A DNA stretch of 64,000 bases from Capsicum annuum (taxonomy: Eukaryota > Streptophyta > Magnoliopsida > Solanales > Solanaceae), in NCBI RefSeq assembly GCF_002878395.1, contig NC_061119.1:21216580-21280579 (forward strand), written 5' to 3'. Below the pieces are notes generated by a model, which was given only the letters and a program-made list of their open reading frames with translations, made no database searches and was not told the origin of the DNA. A program made the position numbers and the translations under genes. Position 1 is the stretch's first letter; every line of letters starts with the position of its first letter. This document shows positions 36,082 through 46,020 of the stretch, in pieces.

Positions 36082-36116
36082 AAATTGTGAAAGCGACATG
36101 TAAACTTTCACAATTT
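36082..36116 (+). promoter_or_regulatory. Perfect 12-bp inverted repeat after the TAV gene
   Basis: AAATTGTGAAAG and CTTTCACAATTT with an 11-base loop. It sits between the last gene and the promoter TATA box. It could be an RNA hairpin or a dyad protein site. Confidence 0.7.
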
Positions 36117-36293
36117 GCTTTACGTAAATTATTGGAATCTTTTGTATAGGTTTTTGACTATTATTAGTCTAGGAATTAATAACTTTTGTCTTATTAGAAC
36201 ACTTTTGTAAAGTAATGTAGATTAGGTAGATAATTTTTTAAAAGACTTTGTAGAAACGTGTAAAAATAGGAATACTCTTGTAAAGTTTCAATC

Positions 36294-36301
36294 TATAAAT
36301 A
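36294..36301 (+). promoter_or_regulatory. EPRV pregenomic RNA promoter TATA box
   Basis: TATAAATA followed by AGATGAACCGAAGG and a short GC-richer segment, about 345 bases after the last gene. Position and layout fit the 35S-type promoter of the family; transcription would start near 36325. Upstream 180 bases are AT-rich with no element I can name. Confidence 0.65.
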
Positions 36302-36478
36302 AGATGAACCGAAGGCATTGCAAAGCAGGCCTTCATGAGTTGAAGCACAAATACTCTCTCTTGTCCACAACAAATATTTTGCTTAGTTATTAAAAAATAG
36401 GTATACTTCAATGGAAAAAGCTATGGAGGAACAAAGCTTAGAAATATCAAACCTACCCGAACAAGCATATTTATTTAT

Positions 36479-36504
36479 AATTATGAATAGCTAAATTCAT
36501 AATT
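36479..36504 (+). promoter_or_regulatory. Perfect 10-bp hairpin upstream of the primer site
   Basis: AATTATGAAT, six-base loop AGCTAA, ATTCATAATT. It lies in the transcribed leader 11 bases before the decayed primer binding site. Confidence 0.7.
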
Positions 36505-36515
36505 CCCAACAATCA

Positions 36516-36527
36516 TGGTATGATAAA
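36516..36527 (+). other. EPRV primer binding site for tRNA-Met, decayed
   Basis: TGGTATGATAAA shares its first six bases and eight of twelve in all with the tRNA-Met complementary site TGGTATCAGAGC. It lies about 190 bases after the predicted RNA start, preceded by CAACAATCA. It marks position 1 of the viral map by convention. Confidence 0.5.
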
Positions 36528-36838
36528 ATAAATGCATGTTAGTTACTTTATAGTAGAATTATTTGAAGAATAATATGTTAAGAAGTTTATTAGCAAAGTG
36601 GAAAAGGAGAAAAATCTCTAAGAACTATGTCATCCTAAAGGTGAAACCAGTGAGGCAAGAAGCCGTGGTGGGGAGTAACCAGAGTAGAGGCGCTGTTTAA
36701 GGGAAAAGTATCCAGATTACCATGCTAATAGTGACCAAAGAACATATTATTTAAGAATAATCTAGTAGATAGTAATCTAAGATGACCATATTTAGTTATG
36801 TATATGATTGAAGGGAATATTTTGAAAATAGCAATTTT
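36528..36838 (+). other. EPRV leader region
   Basis: Between primer site and first small ORF. It contains AATAAA at 36527-36532 and several short ATG frames, for example at 36535. The region is richer in G than the rest of the virus (36595-36730), which would favour a structured leader as in other pararetroviruses. No gene seen. Confidence 0.5.
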
Positions 36839-37042
36839 ATGAAAATGAATAATTATTTATCTGATGTAATGGTAGATAAATTTAAAATACTTATTTTGTA
36901 TGTGATTAAGGATATAGGAATAATAGATATAAGAAAAATCATATTAGAAAAAATATTCGGTAAAGATTATATAGCTAGAATAAATTACATACCATACGTA
37001 CCTAATTACTCTTATAAATACTTACGTACACATCAACTATGA
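36839..37042 (+). CDS. EPRV small ORF A
   Basis: 67 codons, intact. Contains 'KILILYVIKDIGIIDIRKII', closely matched by ORF C (KILVLYILRNIEIIDIKKII), so A and C are duplicates. The stop TGA overlaps the start of ORF B by ATGA. First ORF after the leader. Function unknown; no domain recognised. A tail rich in Tyr and Pro follows the conserved helix. Confidence 0.65.
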   Translation: MKMNNYLSDVMVDKFKILILYVIKDIGIIDIRKIILEKIFGKDYIARINYIPYVPNYSYKYLRTHQL

Positions 37043-37245
37043 TAAATCACATATATCTAGAATTTTGGAAAAAAGATATGAAAAATATACAATTAGTAGA
37101 AAAACAAATGAAAACAAATTTAGACAAATATATGGAAACTAACGATATAAAACATATAGAATTCCTTAATGAAAATATGCAAGAATTACTTAGACTAAAA
37201 CAAACAACTAGAAAATATTATGAAAAAACATTTAATCGAACTTAA
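37039..37245 (+). CDS. EPRV small ORF B
   Basis: 68 codons, intact; Lys/Glu/Asn-rich and probably helical (ENMQELLRLKQTTRKYY). Starts with a 4-base overlap with ORF A, and its TAA is directly followed by the ATG of ORF C. Function unknown. Confidence 0.6.
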   Translation: MINHIYLEFWKKDMKNIQLVEKQMKTNLDKYMETNDIKHIEFLNENMQELLRLKQTTRKYYEKTFNRT

Positions 37246-37434
37246 ATGACAAATGATATTAAAATACTTGTTTTATATATACTTAGAAATATAGAAATTA
37301 TAGACATAAAGAAAATAATATGGGAAAAGTTACAAGATTATGAAGAGGAAGAATTATTAAACAGTATAAAAAACATACACATATATTATGAACATCAATA
37401 TTACTTAGATTCAGATGGATACTATTCAGAATAA
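37246..37434 (+). CDS. EPRV small ORF C
   Basis: 62 codons, intact; N-terminal half duplicates ORF A at both protein and nucleotide level by eye (TTTAAAATACTTATTTTGTA against ATTAAAATACTTGTTTTATA). The C-terminal half is acidic and Tyr-rich. Directly abuts ORF B and is followed after four bases by ORF D. Confidence 0.65.
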   Translation: MTNDIKILVLYILRNIEIIDIKKIIWEKLQDYEEEELLNSIKNIHIYYEHQYYLDSDGYYSE

Positions 37435-37438
37435 ATAA

Positions 37439-37754
37439 ATGTTAGAATATATAAAAAAAAATTAGAGAAAGGCAAAATTAGATATATGAAGAAGTTAATT
37501 ACAAAAATCAACTTGAAATAGAAAAAAGACAACTAGAAGAAAAATTACATAAAATGAAATTAACCTTAGAAAAAGAAGATACAAATAATGATTTATTTAA
37601 TACATACAAAAAATTATTTAATACAGATGGGAAATTACCTATACATGAACAACAAATACTAGTTAATCAGATAAAGAATATAGACCTACACATTGAATAT
37701 AGCAGAGTTAAAGTAAAATGCTACACAGAAATTGCTAAAATTTCAATAGGATAA
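37439..37754 (+). pseudogene. EPRV small ORF D, frameshifted
   Basis: ATG at 37439 with a frameshift in a nine-A run at 37455-37463 and a TAG shortly after. The remainder is open to 37754, including the piece starting 37554. Charged, helical (LEIEKRQLEEKLHKMKL). About 105 codons in all, longer than the other small ORFs. Function unknown. Confidence 0.55.
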
Positions 37755-37775
37755 AATAATAAACTACACAAATTA

Positions 37776-37990
37776 ATGAATACATCTTACAAAAAGAATA
37801 ACTCATTAAAAGGTATCGAAACTAAACTATATAGTTTATACCTAGAATACAAAAGATTATATAGTACTAACGAAGATCCTAAAAATTAGATAATTTAATT
37901 ACGATAATATCCAATTTAGAATATTAATTAATAAAACATCTTATGTCAAGAAGATAAAAATGAAAACTAAACAACCAATAATATACACTT
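37776..37990 (+). pseudogene. EPRV small ORF E, broken
   Basis: ATG 37776, open for 37 codons (ending EDPKN), then a shift in an A-run near 37886 after which 'DNLITIISNLEY' is visible. That resembles 'SYLITLISSIEGKL' of ORF F on the far side of the map break. A TAA follows. Decay is stronger here, close to the integration junction. Confidence 0.5.
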
Positions 37991-38018
37991 AATAATCTAC
38001 TTAAAAATAAATACTTAT

Positions 38019-38062
38019 TACTTAATAACTATTTATTTCCTACTTAATAACTATTTATTTTC
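38019..38062 (+). repeat. 22-bp tandem duplication near the right EPRV end
   Basis: TACTTAATAACTATTTATTT occurs at 38019 and again at 38041, with one difference in the last bases. It is followed by a GC-richer stretch (38066-38106) that matches neither virus nor LTR and may be filler DNA at the junction. Confidence 0.75.
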
Positions 38063-38106
38063 TAGTAAAGTTACCGCGCCTAATCCGCACCCCCCTACAA
38101 ATATTG

Positions 38107-41100
38107 CTATAGGTGGCTTCTCCAATGGCCAAATTCGTACAATTCGTACGTATTTATTATGACTTCATTGATCCTTGGTCCTAATTCATTTTTCCCAATT
38201 TTTATTGGTCTACCCTCTTCAAAATCTTTAAAAAAAGTTCAAAATTGGTGAAATTTATTAGCTGTAAATCCTATCCTAAGCCAAAATCCTAGATTCCCCA
38301 TCTTTTTTAATGCCAAATTTGCCTCCCTTGATTTGGATGATCCCACATCAGTTGGGAATGCAAAGCAGTCTTTCTTTTTCCTCTATAAAAATCTCTCTTT
38401 GGAGCAGAAATACTCAAGTCTTGAAAGGTGGAAAAACCCTTTGAGCAAAAATACAGTGCATTTTTTAGCAAAAATTTTTTATCCCATGAAATTTGTTGGC
38501 GAAATTGAAGATTTCGAGTTGATAATTACATTTTTTGGTGGTGGCTAATTCTGACAAAGTTCGTTATCCCGTTTTGCTGCCCCGAAGGAGGTAACACCCT
38601 TTTTTTATTTTTAACTATTGTTATTGTTTTCTTTGTTTCTGCTTCACCTCCTTCTTTATAATGTTTATGTTGTTGCTTGCTTGCTTGCTGAGAGTAGCTG
38701 TAGATGGCAGTGAAAGCCGTAAGATTAGTTTGATATGTATTGTTTTCTTGGAAACGATGGTTGTGTTATAATCTTCGGTTCAATTTTTGAACGAGTGCAT
38801 TGTCGTTTGTTAATGGTGTCGATTAGCTACAATTAACTAGTTTAGCGATTACCGGTATTGAGTAGCAGTAACTTTACTGTATGAATTAATGAGTACATAT
38901 ATGTCATCGAGATCCTGCTGTTTTGTGGTCTAGTTCACTGTCTTAGCTTCCAGTTTTGTTGATTGAACACTAAAGATGGTTTCTTTTGTTTAGCACCTCT
39001 GGCAATTTCTTGTCTTTTCTCTTCTATTAGTATTTTTTTTTAGTTGAAATGCTTGTTTTCACAGGTTGTGCTTCATGTTTCCAATTTATTTCCCTCTTAT
39101 TTTGGTTATTGATATGTCATTCCAAGTTGGAATATTATTTTCTGTGCTTTGAGTTCACCGTTTGACGTACGATATCGTGAGAATGTGGCTGGTCATTATA
39201 CTTATTTTGAGTGGTTTATAGGATTAATTTTGTTTGGTGTTTTGAATATGATCATTGCGTAATATTGTGATTTTAACATTTCTTTTCTAAACTAATGATT
39301 CCCCAAGGATTTTCTTGACGTATGATACTAATTATAACTTGTCAAAGAGGGGATGAAGTATTTGCTTAGTTCTTCATTTTAATAAAGACTAGAGAATAAA
39401 AGGAAGTGTTTCAATCGCCTATTGTTGTCCCTAGAAGTTACTGCAAAAGATTTGAGCGCCTTTAGTTATTTGACTAGATTCCTTTGATTGTTTCATAACC
39501 GGTATTTACATGAGATCAAGCTTTGTTCTTCTTTTTTGTTGAATAAGCTTCCCTTAAGTTTATTTAATCCAATAAAATGGTTGCCTTTAATAAATGAACA
39601 AAAGTTTTTTTCTTATAAATTGGAATCCTTTGATTCGTGTTTTCCCTATTGGCTGGAAATTAATTGTGTATGTCGCTTGTGTATGAATATATGCGATCAT
39701 TTTCTTTCGTGTGATGCTTAGTCTCGCACATCTGGGATTCCAGTAGGTTACTCTAATAGGATGGATTTTTGTTCTTCTCATTTCCAAAGGTTAATACTAA
39801 TTTATTTGAATAAAACATTCTCTAAAATATCACCTGATTGTCCAAGAAATATGTTTGTTTTCATATTGTTGTGGCTGACCGATTTCAATATATTAAACTC
39901 GCTAGTTTTTTTTTAGTGTGCTATTTTTTATTTATTTGAATGTTTGACATATCTAAGTCTGTCTATTTTGTTTTCTGAGTGGTACCTATTGGTCTTTGTT
40001 TATTATGAAGTACTGCATGGATTGCTTTAGGGTTTTTCTTTAGTTCATTTTTTTCCTCTTTTGGAATTTGGTATGAGCTTCACTTCTTGGCTTATATTTG
40101 TTAGGAATATGTTCATAGGTTTCATGTTTTAACTGTTCATTAGTTAGAAATTGTTAATTTCCTATTAATACACATCATAGTTGGCAAGACAATCTTGTTT
40201 TCTTTAAAGCTTGGGTTTTGAGCTTAACCTGTCCAAGCTTGTAGTAAAAATATATATAATTCTGCATTCATATGGCTTCTTGATGGTATGTTGATCAAAA
40301 AGTTATCTTGAATCAATGAATTCATTTGTTTAGTTTCTGTGTTAAAGTTTGGCACAATTAACTTGTTAACCTTATTGAAATATCATGATGACATAATTCC
40401 CTTTGTTAAAAGTTGTTTATACATTTTAGAATATAGTGCTCAATTAATCATAGAGAAAATGTTGTTGAAAATTGCGTTGATTATCCTTTTCAATCATATG
40501 GCTACATTATGTTATTTTTCTTTGATTCTTACGCATGAGATTGTTGCATGTTTTTGTTAGGTTACTTTAATGTTTTATTCGCTCTCTTTAGAACATATAT
40601 TAATTTCTTTATCTTTTTCCTTGCATGAGCCTACCTTGGAGTCTAAATGGACTTTTTCTCCAATTATTTCATAATGGGCCAACATGGCTCACTTTCTCGA
40701 GTCAAGCCCGAAAGAGAATCCAAAATCGATTACATAGTACATGGCTATAAAAAGGCGAAAGAAGAAGAATGGGTTAAAGTTCCCTTGAAGCGGATAAGAG
40801 ACCTGAAAGTCTCATTTCTTCATTTATTCATTTGTATTGTTATCCTTTTTTATTTATTCATTTATTTATTTCATTGCTTATTCAATTAGGCTTCGAAGCC
40901 AAAGTTGCAAATTTAAAACAGGTGAAGCAGATTTTGGGCCAACGAGCCTGAAAAAATAGATTTAGGACAAGTTATGGGTCAAGGCCCAACTTTTTGATTA
41001 GGACAGGTGCAAGTTGGCCAAAATACCAATTAGATTAGGACAGGGTCAATTTATTTAGGCCTAATGGCCTAAGTCTTTTATTTTCTCTCCTTTCCCTTTT

Positions 41101-41449
41101 ACATGCTTTGTTATTAATTTGTTTAGACTTAGTTAAAATTCCTACTAAATCATCAAAATCAATTTTACACAAGTATTTTTCTAAAATCAATTACCTTTCA
41201 ACAATCAATCTTTCTTTTTGAAGTTACTAAAAAGATATTTTCAAATAGTCCGAATAACCGCAAGTTAGCGGACACTTTTGGTGCCTTAACAACCTTCCAA
41301 GAGTATTAATAGGAACTTCTTACTCAGAATCTTCAAATTTTAAGCAATTTTTTTTTGTTTTAGATCATTTAAAGTATCTTATAATGGTTTCTTAATTCCT
41401 TTTAAAAATTAAGTGGTGACTCTTAAAAAGTCAAAATTTCCGCAAAACA
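38107..41449 (+). repeat. Element D left LTR, second part
   Basis: Resumes at GGTGGCTTCTCCAATGGCC, matching 50963 onward, and ends CGCAAAACA before the primer site. About 50 bases present in the right LTR between the two breakpoints are missing here. It has a single core promoter (TATAAAAATC near 38384) where the right LTR has two. Open frames at 39488-39721 and 40339-40560 are matched in the right LTR but show no gene features. Confidence 0.9.
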
Positions 41450-41453
41450 GAAA

Positions 41454-41471
41454 TGGCGACTCCGCTTAGGA
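41454..41471 (+). other. Primer binding site of element D
   Basis: TGGCGACTCCGCTTAGGA, four bases after the LTR end. The first 12 bases match a site typical of plant Tat/Ogre-type elements (often assigned to tRNA-Arg). I could not check a tRNA set. Confidence 0.75.
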
Positions 41472-42728
41472 TATTTAACTAGGTTCTAACCAAATGTTTG
41501 ATTTTATCTTTTGACTAACTGTTTAATCGCTTACGTGTTTATATGTTTCAATTTTGTGGAATTTTAATTATTGCATCTCATATCATAATCCCGTATTGAT
41601 TTATAAAATTATTTTGGGGTTTCGTGGATGTCTCAGCCCCTGTTGTTCCCCTGTTGTTCAACTCCTAATAAAGTGTCGAAAATATGATGATTTATTAGCA
41701 CGTAAGTCGTCTGATGGCTGTTCGTATTTTCAAACCCAAGTTGTCTGCTTGGAAACCTGGTTCAAACCCACTCTAGACACCTAGGATAAAGCTAAACCAA
41801 AACCCTATTTACGCATGAGCCTAGAATGATGCAATACCTGAGGGAGTAAAATTGCCCTTCATCTATTGACCCCGAGTCAATTACAGATGAATTATATTTA
41901 TATGTTGAAGAAATATATGCTTATTTAATCCAATCCATTATCCATTGGGTGTCGGGAAAAATATTGGTTATTTTCGTATAAGGATGCCTTAATCATACAC
42001 CAATTGAGAGAGGAATCGAAGCAAGTCAAGCAATAGATTGATCGATTTGGGCAATTTCATTTAAGGCACAGCTATACGAAAATTTCTTGATCATCAACGG
42101 ATGTCACCAATGACAAGAAGTGGACAAAGCTAAGAAAGCGAAGAATGATAGAAGAAGCATTCAGGAGTTAGTATTTCCTATACCCTGCGCGGGACATCAT
42201 TCTTTTTCTTATGTTATTTCCCTTTCCTTAAACATTTTGCCCCTTTTGTGCAACTTTTGTAGGCATTTACGCCATTTATTTATATCTATGAAATTGGAAG
42301 ATAATGGATTGGCCTTAAAAAGGGTATATATTTTCTTCATAGTTCGTCAAGCTTAAACCCTTGGCTCAAAAAGGTCACCCTAGTTAGGATATGCGTTATT
42401 ATAATGTTTTTATGCGATATAACTGCCTTATGTTTTTATGTGCGTTTGTTTGAATCAAAGGCAAGTTTATTCACTATGCTCATGTGGATCAATTTGTCTA
42501 TGACACAAACAACTCTAAGTTGTTATTCCTTGTCAAGTATCTTCCATTACTACTCACATATGGAAACTAACACCTATGCCTTTGAGTTATTTTACTTTAC
42601 AGCAAATAGAAAACTACTCCGTGTTGAAATAAGCTGGCAGAACATCCTTACTTCACTCGATCAAAAGCGTATAAGATCCCATACCCTAGTCATCATTCAA
42701 ACATGACTGGAGTGACAAAGAAAATTCA
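41472..42728 (+). other. Element D 5' interior, no recognisable gene
   Basis: Between primer site and gag. Ogre-type elements may carry an extra ORF here, but I see only short frames (41554-41784, 42120-42356, 42404-42706) without known features. Probably untranslated leader and decayed sequence. Confidence 0.4.
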
Positions 42729-44640
42729 TTGACCATCAGGGACAATGTAATAACGGAACAAAGCGAGATGATTGCTAAACTCGGGATAAAATTAAAAATG
42801 CTTCAGCAGGAGATGAATCGTACTCGAGATTTGGCTAACCTGGCCATCACTATTAATGCTCCCTCTCCAGTAGGACATGAGACTCCACTCCAGATCCCTC
42901 CCCTCAGTATGCCTATTCTTGGGGACCATCCAAAAAACATATCGTTAATCTCCACTCCTCTACTAGTCCAGAACACCAATTGAGAAAATAACCCACATGC
43001 TTACCATCCACAAAATCCATCCCTAACCTCATGAAATCTATCTCCAAATCCATAAAATTCATTCCCAAATCCCCAAAACCCAATCTCAAACCCACAAAAC
43101 CCTCTTTCAAATCCACAAAATTTGCTCCCAAATCTATAAAATCTATCCCCAAATCCACCAAATCTATCTTGAAATCAACAAAATTTATTTCCAAATCCGC
43201 AAAATCCTTCCCAGATCCTACCAAACTACTCTCAAATTCCACAAAGCTTTTTTAATTTCCAAAACATCCTCCCCACCTACCAACCAACTTTATTTCATCC
43301 TGAAAATCAAGCTACCCTTCCAAATCATCCTTATATTATCATATCCCCTGACATCTGCAATTCCTTTCCTAATCTCAAAATAGACCATTATGAGGAGAAG
43401 GAGAAAGAGTGAAGGACCGAGCTTGAAATAAAGTTATTTACTCTAAATGAAGAGATTATAAGTTTAAAGGAATCTCATGGGATGGGGGACAATAATGGTC
43501 TAGGTTAGGATGATCTATGTGTTCGCCCTAGAGTAGATCTACCAGAAGGATACAAGGTCCTAAAATTTAAAGTGTTTGACGGTACAATAAATCCAATAGC
43601 CCTGATAAGGTATTGTGATCAAGTGGTGGGGGTAGGAAAAAATGAGACATTATTGATGCATCTATTTAGCCGGAGCTTAAGCAGCGAAGCCTTATATTAG
43701 TTCACGTCTCAAGAGCTAAAAAGATAGACTAGTTAGACGGCATTGGCTAAAGGTTTGCTTGATAGGTTTTCATTTAATATTGAAATAGTCCCTGACCAAT
43801 ACACATTAGAATGGATCAAGTAGAAGAATGATGAGTGTTTTCAACATTATGCCTTTCATTGGAGGAAGGAAGCTGCCAAAGTAGAACCTCTAATGTCTAA
43901 GGAGGAAATGGTATCAATTTCTCTCATGCTCAGGAGGGATAATTTTATAGTAGGATGGTATCCGCAGTCAGGGCAACTTTTGCAGATTTCGTAAAAATAA
44001 GGGATTCGCTAGAGGAAGGCATTTGAATGGGAAAGATTGTCAAAACCCCAACATTATCTAAATCTTCTGCATTCTCAAAGAAGAAAAGAGAGGATGTAAC
44101 TGCGGTCTCTACTAATTTTTTGGATAAATTAAAGAAGAAATTCAAGCAGAGGAATATTCTTTCCTCACCCCCATCTTCAAGTTTTTAGCCTGTATTCTAT
44201 ACCCTATCACAATACCAAGCTTCGCTTCTAAATATTTTACCCCAGTTCCAAGTTCTGCAGCCAAATTATCAGTCTCATGTTCAAGCTACTCTTCCAAACA
44301 ACCAAATTAACATCCAAGCGCCTCCTAACTATCATCAAGTACCTCCTCCTGCTAATCAAAATCAATATAACCCCCAACATCCAAACCTCAAAAATGATTT
44401 CCACGAAACTTTATGTCACAGGCTGAAAGTCGTACCCAACTCTTTGGGAAATTGAAAGATGTCGGTCATTTACAGCCAATCCCGCCAAAGCTTATCAATC
44501 CTAACTCTCAATTTTATCATGTCGTCAAAATTGTTTTTATCATTCAGGAGCGGCGGGGCACAACACCGACGATTGTGTTAGCTTAAAGCCTAAGATTCAA
44601 GATCTGATTGATTAGAAGGTCATCACGTTTCAGTCGCAGC
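42729..44640 (+). pseudogene. Element D gag, degenerate
   Basis: N-terminal piece 42729-42983 is a coiled coil (EMIAKLGIKLKMLQQEMNRTRDLANLAIT) as in Tat-type gag. Then come a 21-bp repeat tract (43025-43255) and an acidic helix (43390-43480). The gag core near 43550-43930 includes 'VFDGTINP', 'LLDRFSFNIEIVPDQYTL', 'HYAFHWRKEAAKVEPLMSK' and 'EMVSISLML'. Near 44532-44576 is the zinc-binding-like 'CFYHSGAAGHNTDDC', followed by 'LKPKIQDLID'. At least six stops and several frameshifts. Gag builds the particle around element RNA. Confidence 0.8.
43025..43255 (+). repeat. 21-bp tandem repeat in element D gag
   Basis: About ten units of AAATCCACAAAATC-type sequence. In the gag frame they encode heptapeptides such as SNPQNPL and SNPQNPI, interrupted by a few stops. 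The other two frames are partly open because the unit length is a multiple of three. Confidence 0.8.
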
Positions 44641-45240
44641 ACCAAATGTCAACAGTAATCCATTGCCTAATCATAAAGGAGCCACGTTAGCATGATCAAA
44701 ATAGCAAGCGAATAGGTATCTAGCAAGACTATTACTGAGGTGGATTCGCAAAATTCCAAAAAGATAAAAAAAGTAAAAAAGATAGAAAAAGTCGTGGCTC
44801 TTTAGAGTGTCTTGAGTAAGAATTTGGAAGGAATCATTGAGCCCATTATGGTCCCATAAAAAACATCTAAGTATGGGTTAGGATACTAGCAAACAGAGGA
44901 GGATAAGAATAAGGATAATTCAAAGATGGGTATTCCTAGGCCCTTGCCACTCTGTACCAGTCATTTCCCATGAGTGAGATATCAAATGATGATGGTCTTG
45001 GGGATGGGATAGGAAATCTGTTCAAGGGATGCAATGTTGTACCAGAAGATTTCCCAAAGTTCAGTAGGGTGAAGAAGGTTTCACTAAAAGAGGCTTTGCA
45101 AAACTAGACCTCCACTCCATTCATAACTCATTGCCCATCATGATAGATGAAAGGGAAATTAATAATAGTTTTAAAAATAGTGATGATCCGGAGGAGGCCC
45201 CATGATCTACTTTTTTATATTTCAAATTTTTATTCATTTT
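44641..45240 (+). pseudogene. Element D gag-pol linker with G-patch-like segment
   Basis: Near 44868-44930 'SKYGLGY' followed by 'QTEEDKNKD' resembles the G-patch-like stretch of Tat-type polyproteins, which lies downstream of protease. After it comes 'MGIPRPLPLCTSHF', then 'SDDGLGDGIGNL' with changed letters. The RT that should follow is absent, so the element was deleted here. Confidence 0.6.
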
Positions 45241-45735
45241 TTACAGCTTTCGAAAAGTCATGGATCCGTATTTACCCGGGTCATGAGCTATAGTTTTTAT
45301 CTATTTTCCAAAAGGCCTCCCATCATTTAAGAATTTTTTTTTTGAAATATGATTATATTATTGTCTTTATTGTCTTGTTATCATCTAACTTGGTTTTTTT
45401 TTAAAGGGTAATTTAAAGCTTGCCAATGCCATGTCATGTCAAAGGTTAGATGAACAAAGCGAGGGAAATAATAATGAATAGAAAAAGGTGATGAAGAGAA
45501 GTTAGTGGAAGATATAAAGGAATTTGAAAACTGAAAGAAGCCCAAACTGGAGGAGCCCTAATCCTACCTGAGATTGATGGTTAAGAGTGGACCTAACCAA
45601 TCAATTCTGATTCGGTTAAAAGATACTGTGTTTGAAAGATGTTTTAGTTTTTTGTTTTCTTGCCTTTTCTGTAATCTCCTTTATGATAGTATCTATTTTA
45701 TGATTCATAATTGCCTAGAATCCCTTTCCTTTCAT

Positions 45736-46020
45736 GTACGAACTACGTATGACCTGAATTCCTAAGAAAGGAATACGTAGGTGGCCTAAGTCATCTTCGG
45801 CCAACCCCTTAGGACAATTTATATCTTCTTTTTATGTATGAACTATGTGATGACCTGAATTTTCAAGAATGAGATATGTAGGCGTCCTATGTCGCCTTTG
45901 GTCAACCCATTAGATTTTTCTATATATCCCTAGCGTAACGTGAACTACGTTTGACCTGATTTCTTCTTCAATGGGACACATAGGTTCCCCAATGGCTCGG
46001 TCATACAACCCCAGGAAATG
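45736..46020 (+). repeat. Three diverged copies of a ~102-bp repeat
   Basis: GAACTACGTATGACCTGAATTC at 45738, GAACTATGTGATGACCTGAATT at 45839 and GAACTACGTTTGACCTGATTT at 45943. Each is followed by an A(G)GTAGG(C/T) block and a CAACCC block. A further weak copy may lie near 49690. Located in the 3' untranslated part of element D. Confidence 0.7.

Larger units (their letters stand above)
29218..38106 (+). mobile_element. Endogenous pararetrovirus (Caulimoviridae, solendovirus/cavemovirus-like), permuted
   Basis: An A-rich insert of about 8.9 kb inside the left LTR of element D. It has no integrase, no LTRs and no target duplication, as expected for pararetroviral DNA captured by illegitimate recombination. 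Order: small ORFs, coat protein with CCHC, 30K movement protein, protease-RT-RNase H, transactivator-like ORF, promoter, primer site, leader, small ORFs. The separate CP-MP-RT-TAV order is that of cavemo- and solendoviruses, not badnaviruses or florendoviruses. The break in circularity falls inside the small-ORF array. All long genes carry stops and frameshifts, so the copy is defective. Boundaries are good to about 20 bases. Confidence 0.88.

Noticed and set aside
29218..38106. A badnavirus-like identity, suggested by ATGA-coupled small ORFs before the main ORF
   Set aside because: CP precedes MP and RT is in a separate frame with a TAV-position ORF downstream, unlike the single badnavirus polyprotein.
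39488..39721. Open frame kept in both LTRs of D (partner 52478-52753)
   Set aside because: The reading frames match because the LTRs are copies; length and start differ and the text looks like untranslated AT-rich sequence.
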